From Perkinsus olseni (Eukaryota > Perkinsozoa > Perkinsida > Perkinsidae): 64,000 nt of DNA. A program made the translations under genes and the position numbers. Position 1 is the first letter of the stretch, and each line of letters opens with the position of its first letter. The stretch lies in the NCBI GenBank assembly GCA_013115135.1, contig JABANP010000041.1:124001-188000 (forward strand), written 5' to 3'. Of the stretch, positions 57,855 to 64,000 are shown piece after piece. The notes beneath the pieces were generated by a model. The model did no database searches and was not told the origin of the DNA. It was given only the letters and a program-made list of their open reading frames with translations.

Positions 57855-59928
57855 ATGGCTACCAAAGATGATGCCCATCGGCTGTGGCCCCTCCTAGAGC
57901 GGCTCAGGCAGCCCTCGGCCATCACCCCGGACACCGTCCCTGTGATGGAGCGGTGGCTGGCCGCGGCGGCCGACAAGATATGTTCCAACCCGAACGAGAA
58001 CATAGACTGGATACAGGTCATCTGGGCCATCTGCGACAACTCCGCCAAGGTCGACAAACGACTAAGTCGCCGGGCAGTCCTTACTGGTGTCGCCGTTGTT
58101 AAGGACATCATACCCGCTTACAAGAGCACTGGGGTGGGGGTGCAAAAAACGAATAAGAAATTGAGCAAACAGGCTGAGGAGATCCTCACCTACGACCTCC
58201 TCGAGTGTGCTTCCCTGTGGACCTTCAATGATTTCGACCGGCTGTTGGCGATGGTAGTGTCGAGTGCTGCTGGTGGTGACACGGCGGCTATCAGAGCGAT
58301 CGAAGGTGTGCTAAAGGATGATGAGGCTGTTGAAGTTGCCACGAAAAAATAGTTATCATGATCGGCAAGGTGAAAAGTCCGCAGCAGTTGGTCCACCTGG
58401 CGCCCGTTACTGAGGCTGGCCAGGACCGATACCAGCAGCAACATCATCGAAGAACAACATAACCTATCCGTTAAACTCGCCTCGGGAGAGGAGGACACCG
58501 ACATCAACCGCGACTTGGACGCTGGCTTCGCTGGCCTTAACAAGGAGCGGGTTCGGAAGGCGGAGGCTGTGGTCCTGGCCGAGGTGTTGGTGGTCTACCT
58601 GAGGGTGCTGCGGACGGCCCATCTGTATCCGAAGGAGGTGATAGTGGAGTGCTTGAAGGGGATCGGGGAGAAGGCTGATGCTGCCAATTTGGAATTGGTC
58701 ATTGAAATAGCTCACGAACTTCGGGATTTCTTCGCTGAGCAACTCGCCAGCGGCAGTGATAATGGACCGCTGTTGGCCGCCCATGCTGCTCTAGCCCTAC
58801 TCAAGCTGGCAGGCTCCTCGGCAGGAAAGGCGATAGGAGAGGTAGTATCGGGGACAGGGGTTAGGGATCGCCGGAGCGAAGAAGTCGAAGTGCTAAACTC
58901 CACCATTAAAGTCAGTGGATTTGATTCCGGGGGCCTAGGACGAGCATGTCTTTCGTTTTTTTATCGGTGACAGGGGCGTACCACTCCTCCCGCAACTCCT
59001 GTGCAACCGCTTGACTGATATGGCATCGGCCTGACTGCTGCTCGACTATCGTTACATCCCGTACTTCGTCGCTGCAGCACATACGAGTGGCTGTCAAGTG
59101 ATCTTCTGTCATCCTCCTCAGCCCGTCCAAGGGGCCCTGGCTACCTGTCTCGAGTCCCTACCAAAGTTACTACGACTTCTGCTAAGTCAAGAGGATGCCA
59201 TCGGCCTCCTGGAGGACCTCTGCCGAGGGGTCATGGGCGTGGACGCCACCCTCGGTGGCAGTAAGAATGCCGCGCCGTGGATGGCCAAGGCGATGGGGGA
59301 GGCGATAGTCACTACACCCTTCGGGAGGGAGTCGGCACACACTCTGTTGGAGATACTTACAAAGTGAGCTAGAGGTGTCAGAATCTGCGTCGCTGGACCG
59401 CCTCTTCAGATTCGGGTCTGTCCGAGGCTGCCTCGATGAAGAGGGTATGATCGTTGGCCTTGACTACACCCATCCGGTGTGTCTCTACTGGACTGCCGTC
59501 GCTGCAGGGTAATGACGATGGTACCGCGTTGGAGTATTCCTCTTCACTGCAGGTTCCACTACGACCCCGAGTGCTCGAAAGTTATCATACCACAACTCCA
59601 CCGATTCTCCCGGGATCTGGACCGCAACCGCCGCGGCGGCAGCAGCCAGACGACTAGCAGCATCTCTGTCAAACGCGCTGTAGTGGCAACAGGTAATACC
59701 GACTCTGAACCCTTACCAGCTCGAAGCAGGCCTCGAATGACGGCGTCGATGATAATACCGTCATCCACGCATTTGACAGGTGATGATGATGTTGATGAGG
59801 TTTCCGCGGTCCTCGAGGATTCCTGGCTTTGGTCCGACTCCCTCCGCAGCAAACGACAAAGGGTATCCGCTATGAACTCTACCAGTAGCGCCACCGCCCT
59901 CAAGAACGCCGCCTCGCGATTCCAGTAA
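57855..59928 (+). CDS. NOC3: NOC3-like nucleolar complex / ribosome biogenesis protein
   Basis: NOC3 pairs with NOC2 in pre-60S intermediates and is also linked to replication licensing in yeast. ATG at 57855. The first exon (to about 58340) contains VVKDIIPAYKSTG and NKKLSKQAEEILTYDLLE, matching the conserved NOC3 segment (KDIIPxYxI followed by a long helix). Later exons carry EAVVLAEVLVVYLRVLRTAH and VIVECLKGIGEKADAANLEL (58555-58700), the second conserved helical repeat. The C-terminal CBF/NOC region includes HPVCLYWTAVAA then, across a 50-nt intron, FHYDPECSKVIIPQL, the family's 'L..HYHP' site. A low-complexity tail ends ALKNAASRFQ with TAA at 59926-59928. Length is about 600 residues, shorter than yeast or human NOC3. 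Intron ends near 58340-58480 are unresolved. Confidence 0.72.
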
Positions 59929-60318
59929 GCCTTCGCTGTGTGCGCCTGTCGAGATGACTTTCCTGTCAGGCCGGTCGCCGCCGCGAAGGACTGGCAAAAT
60001 CGGCTGCCTTCATAAAGATGTTGTTTCGCCCGCCCAACGTTTTCTACTTCCTTTTTAACGGCTCTGTGTTGACTGGTAACTCAACCCATTATGCGGAGAA
60101 AAGGTCTTCATAATAATTTCGTGGCGCGCGAAATTTTCGAGCCGCCTAAGAGGCGTTGGAATCACTCGTCTAAAGGCGCCCATTTATTGCCGATTGGACT
60201 GCTGTCACCGTCAGCTTTGCCGAACGCCTCCGATCCCCAATTTTGGAAGTGGCATCGCAGGCCAAGGTAACTGAAATTAAGGAAATGCAAGACTGTGCAA
60301 GATTGCAAGGGAAGCATG
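59929..60318. other. Convergent spacer between NOC3-like and Tom40-like genes
   Basis: Carries one AATTTCG...CGAAATT palindrome (60115-60135), a motif also seen in introns of PABP and SEH1. No gene. Confidence 0.5.
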
Positions 60319-62160
60319 TTACGGCCCTGTGCCTCGCATTCCGACTGTAGCAGCGATCACACCGGACATCTGCGTCCAGGACTTGGCTGCAACGGTGACT
60401 CCGACCCCGGCGACGGTCGAAAGTCTAGCCTTCAACAACCATGTCTGAGGGGGACGATTTGGGAAAGGAACGGTATGTCGTAGAGATCTCACTCTGTTGG
60501 GCTGCCATGATGCCCCAACTGCGACCTCGGATTTGCCGGTATCTCCGTGACGAGTTGCCTCTACTGCTAGGTCGACATAGTTGGCTACTGCTGCGATATG
60601 CTTATCTTCGAGGATGTTGTAGCACTGAAAGCCGATGCGTCGAAACCCGCAGAGGTTCAATCCCGGCACCTTCCGTTGCATGACGATGAGTTGATGATAG
60701 GCAGCCGTGACTGACTTGGTGGCGCTGTTGTACTCCCCGACCAATTGATAGTCCCCACCACTCGGTATGTAATTAGAATCTCCCGAGGACGCCGAGGAGA
60801 AGGCTCCCACACAACGGTATCTGCAGGATGCAAGGGTCAACCAAAGATACGCCTCACCATCTCACCCAACCTACCCGAAAGGTTCGCCATTCATGCTCAC
60901 TGCGGCTTGGATACCCGCCGAGAGACCTGATAGAGTCGCTCAGAGCAGCAAACTGAAAACTCGGCTGAACTTACCGAATTGCGTCCGTCCCCAGAGCCAG
61001 CCCGAAAACAAGGGGGAAGCCACGTCCTCTGTGATGGTGGAAGAGGAGGAAGCCACTGAGCTGCCGCTGACCCCGCAGCTCTCGCTTGTAGTGGAAGTTG
61101 CGGTACTGGAGCCAGCACTGGCCAGAGGCGACGCACTGTGATGACTAGAGCCCAAGCACACACCGTAGGATGCATCTGTGTAGTCCACGCGTAGACCTAA
61201 GATACCCCCAAATGGGTGGAAGCACGGGTATGTCGCGCGGCTACCAATATTGTTGTCCTCGGCGGTCTTTCCCTGACCCAGGGTGCCGAAGACAGCGGCG
61301 GTGCCCTCGTCCTTTAGACCAATCGGACGGGATATAAAACCACTCGCTGAGAGGCCACCCGAGGTGGTAAGACGTACACTCCCAGCCGCATCAAGCGGGG
61401 ACCAAGGGCCACTGAGCAACAGAGGGCGTTCGAGGAGTACTATCGCACTCCGACCTACTCAGCTGGCAACGAGGCTTTGATTTGAAGGCCGTCCGTGCCG
61501 GTATCCAAATATTCCACCTTCGTCACAGCACCCTTGAGGTCGACACTGTAGGGTATCTAATGACATAGCAGGGCCTCAGGTAGACGTGCAAATTCACGCG
61601 TAAATTGAGAGGAAAATTTTTCTTTGAGGCTCACGATTTTGGGCGGAAAAATGAGGGTTTCAGAGTTTAGTCGCCGATCTAGGCATACCAATGATCTGTA
61701 TAAAATCTGGTTATTTTCCCTCCGAGGCGCGAACCACTCCTAGACGATCCCCTTTGGCATAGCCCTTAGCCGACTAGAGCCACGAACTTCGGAAACCCTA
61801 CTGTGACATTCGCCTCCACCTTAGCGAACGGCGGCTGCTCGGGCGCTACTGAGAATGACAGATGTGCCTGAGAGAAAGCGAATGAGGCTCTGTCCTTCGC
61901 GACCACCGATAAAAGATTCTCACCGCCTCGGCGATGTTCTCATTGAGGACCCTCTGTCTAGGTCTCTGCATCAATAAGTGCTGTGATAACGGTTTAGTGA
62001 AGCGTTCCACTGAGTCGTCGATGACGGTCCGGAACCGAGGCGGTACGAGGACGAAGGACGGCTCCTTGACAGCCTCGGACTCCTCGGAGTCGGAGGCACT
62101 AGACCTGGCGAGAAGAAATGCGAGAGCAGTTCGCGATTTCAGAGGAGTTTCGCAGTGAAA
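60319..62160 (-). CDS. Probable mitochondrial outer-membrane beta-barrel, Tom40-like
   Basis: Tom40 is the protein-import pore of the outer mitochondrial membrane. Read on the minus strand: an acidic N-terminal part (DSEESEAVKEP, then RTVIDDSVERFTKPLSQHLL), a 56-nt intron, SFSVAPEQPPFAKVEANVTV, and alternating-residue strands: KVEYLDTGTDGLQIKASLP, SVRLTTSGGLSASGFISRP, ILGLRVDYTDASYGVCLGSS. Next come a Ser/Thr loop of about 45 residues, then GDYQLVGEYNSATKSVTAAY, YVDLAVEATRHGDTGKSEVA and the end LLKARLSTVAGVGVTVAAKS / MSGVIAATVG, with stop at 60319. The order of the last strands (KxxV-type penultimate strand, short final strands) fits Tom40 better than VDAC by eye, but a VDAC-type porin is not excluded. 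A 45-nt intron at about 60624-60668 starts GTGCCGGGATTGAACC. The start codon is not fixed. Confidence 0.5.
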
Positions 62161-62329
62161 AGTGTATTGCCGTTCGCAGCGACGCGACAGTCCATAAAAA
62201 AGTAACAAATCGTGATGACGAATCGAAAATTTTCTCAAGGTGTGTTTCCAAGGCTCATTGCGATCTTTGGAGATCCTCGACCATCTGCCAGAAGAATCTC
62301 CGTTCTCTATTCGTTCAGGGCCAGCCACA

Positions 62330-63173
62330 CCCTGGTTGGCTCCCCATGGACCTCTCGATCACACAAAATTAACGGAAATAAACGACCACATAAGCAAGCC
62401 AATTTCGGGCCGGTGCCCACCACGGGTCACCTCTTATCTGCCGCGATACTGTCGTAATCCGCTCCTTCGATGGGCGAGGTTGCGCTACTCATACTTGACA
62501 AAGGCACGATTGGAAAATGTAAACTGTGAGAAGGTCTCTTGGCCAGACAAAATGCAGAGAATGACAGTCGACGACGGGGCTCAGTGGCAGAACCACCACT
62601 GGTCGTCGAGTGTCTGCAATCAAGCGAGACTACCGATGAAGGACTACTGAAATCTCTATTTGTCATCCCCAACCTGTCTCACAAGTCGTAGTCTGCAGAG
62701 CCCAGTACTGCTATTCAGGAAAATACAATAGTATAAGAGCTGCTACGGGCGTGAACATGAGCCTGGTGAGATGAGTCACTCCAGACCCCTCGCCAGACTG
62801 CGCCCAGACTCGCCCCTCCACACACCACCCAACTTAGTGAACTTAACAGGTATGCTGTGTGATAACACTATCCAGTATGTTTGTAAACGTGTATTCCAGC
62901 TCGAAACTGTATGCTGAGACGCTCGAGCATCAGCAGAAGGAGGAGCTGGAACTGACGAAAGAATTGTATTTAGTAATGAAGAAGAGTAAACAACAAGAAT
63001 GATAATATAACGCTCTTCAAAAGCAACAGCGGCTGACCGACCAAGTTGGCCGCCACAAATCAAACACTAAACCCTGTGGATGTGAGAAGACCCCTTCGCT
63101 TACGGGGGCCTCAGTGTTGTTCATGCATCCTTGAAACAATGTACAAAATATCACTTTGTGATGGCGAGCTGCG
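62330..63173. other. Spacer between the Tom40-like and tetraspanin-like genes
   Basis: Must include the Tom40-like 5' region and the tetraspanin-like 3' UTR. Overlapping short frames on both strands (62427-63063) show no motif. No repeat seen. Confidence 0.4.
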
Positions 63174-64000
63174 TCATACCTCGACGACCTTAACGCCTGA
63201 AGGTGGCACTTGGACGGAGGTCACAGTGGCAGGCTGGGCTTCGTCCTGGGAATGTTTGTGGTTCTTCTTGCCCCAGATGAGAACGCAGGTGAAGATGGCC
63301 GGAGGCAGGGTGAAGAAGGCGACTACCCAAAGGCCAATCAATGCTCCCAACGCATAGTAGCTGACGGTTTGGATAACCTCAACATTACTAGCACAGAAGC
63401 CTGCAGCTGCCGCCTCGTCGCCGTCAATACCATCCGCGTGAAGGGACTCCCGCATGCACTGATTGTAGGCATTCGAGCCCTGCATGATGTAGTCATCATC
63501 ATTGAGAGTTGTCCCACTAGTGATCCACTTTTGCATCCTGTCTTCAATATCGTCATGATCACAAGTAACCTGGTCACACTTTACCAAAACATCACCAGGA
63601 GTGCAAGTCACATCGCAGTTGTCGTCGCGGAAGACCTTACCGTAACCCTCGCGGATATGGTCGTAAGCATGCTTGTTGCTGCCCCCAAGGTAGTTCAGCT
63701 GACCAGGGCCCATGTGCCTCAGGTTAGTAGAAGTAGCATAGAAAGCACTAGCGCCACACGCCACGATGACGAAGAGACACAGCAGAGCAGCAGTGACCAA
63801 CCAGAATACGATAAGCATGCAGCGGTTCTGCTTCTTAGTGGCCAGGCAGGCAAGGAGGGCGAATATGATCATGATGAAACCAATAAACATGGCGATCCAC
63901 ACCCACCATACTTGCATGAGATCACGCCAGTCTGACTGTAGGTACCAGATGGCGATACCGGCCACCACACCACCTAGGGCGAAGAGGAAGAAGTTGTAGA
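63174..64000 (-). CDS. Tetraspanin-like four-TM membrane protein, 5'-truncated by the window edge
   Basis: Open from the stop at 63174 to the end of the window; the frame continues upstream (YNFFLFALGGVVAGIAIWYL forms TM1). TM2 (WVWIAMFIGFIMIIFALLAC) and TM3 (MLIVFWLVTAALLCLFVIVA) follow closely with a short basic loop KKQNRC. A large extracellular loop of about 120 residues has at least seven Cys (NCDVTCTPGD, KCDQVTCDHDD, QCMRES, FCASN). TM4 (ALGALIGLWVVAFFTLPPAI) leads to a short tail KKNHKHSQDE ending VKVVEV. Topology and sizes fit the tetraspanin fold. The canonical CCG motif of the large loop is absent, as in many protist tetraspanins. No intron is visible in the part seen. Confidence 0.75.
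   Translation of the reverse strand, partial: YNFFLFALGGVVAGIAIWYLQSDWRDLMQVWWVWIAMFIGFIMIIFALLACLATKKQNRCMLIVFWLVTAALLCLFVIVACGASAFYATSTNLRHMGPGQLNYLGGSNKHAYDHIREGYGKVFRDDNCDVTCTPGDVLVKCDQVTCDHDDIEDRMQKWITSGTTLNDDDYIMQGSNAYNQCMRESLHADGIDGDEAAAAGFCASNVEVIQTVSYYALGALIGLWVVAFFTLPPAIFTCVLIWGKKNHKHSQDEAQPATVTSVQVPPSGVKVVEV

Noticed and set aside
60600..60680. tRNA suggested by exact B box GGTTCAATCCC
   Set aside because: T-stem pairs at only two positions and no A box stands at the right distance; it falls in a Tom40-like intron.

Overview
The window is nuclear DNA of a unicellular eukaryote. Genes are broken by very short GT-AG introns (about 28-56 nt), housekeeping genes sit close together on both strands, and the families recognised (RRP12, NBP35, SEH1, PABP, NOC3, a Tom40-like barrel, a tetraspanin-like protein) are eukaryotic. 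The style, plus an NBP35 carrying an N-terminal membrane segment as reported for Toxoplasma, suggests an alveolate. Perkinsus or a close relative is my best guess, by inference only; no spliced-leader gene or rRNA was found to settle it.

Layout. 0-6.7 kb: the 3' part of an RRP12-like ribosome-export gene, then a six-exon NBP35 gene. 7.6-11.9 kb: a young BEL/Pao-type LTR retrotransposon on the minus strand, with identical-looking LTRs, no gag and a C-terminal CW-like zinc finger. 12.3-30.7 kb: one copy of a Thr-rich secreted-protein gene, split in two by about 17.5 kb of nested insertions: a 1.28-kb miniature LTR element, then a 14.6-kb terminal-inverted-repeat element (13879-28511, 9-bp target duplication) that carries a 10.9-kb array of about 60 copies of a 183-bp satellite. 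30.7-45.9 kb: a segmental array of two secreted-protein families. The Thr-rich family (three intact copies, minus strand) alternates with a family marked by a FVY(R/Q)SK motif (one intact, one frameshifted, one truncated). Two short transposons (35899-37112 and 38678-39962) sit precisely inside this array. 47-64 kb: a housekeeping block with uncharacterised minus-strand genes, SEH1, PABP (minus), divergent NOC3 (plus), a Tom40-like gene (minus) and a 5'-truncated tetraspanin-like gene (minus).

The most unusual content is a group of three TIR elements (1.2, 1.3 and 14.6 kb) with one shared plan. They have 8-9 bp target duplications and terminal arms built from a short word repeated about every 13-20 bp, the word differing in each element. 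Each also has a 70-nt tRNA-like segment with an A-box-like and a B-box sequence, and a perfect or near-perfect hairpin (a cluster of hairpins in the large one). I see no transposase in any of them. The second notable item is the BEL/Pao pol with a putative histone-reading CW finger. Intron boundaries are from reading splice sites and frames by eye and are approximate outside NBP35.
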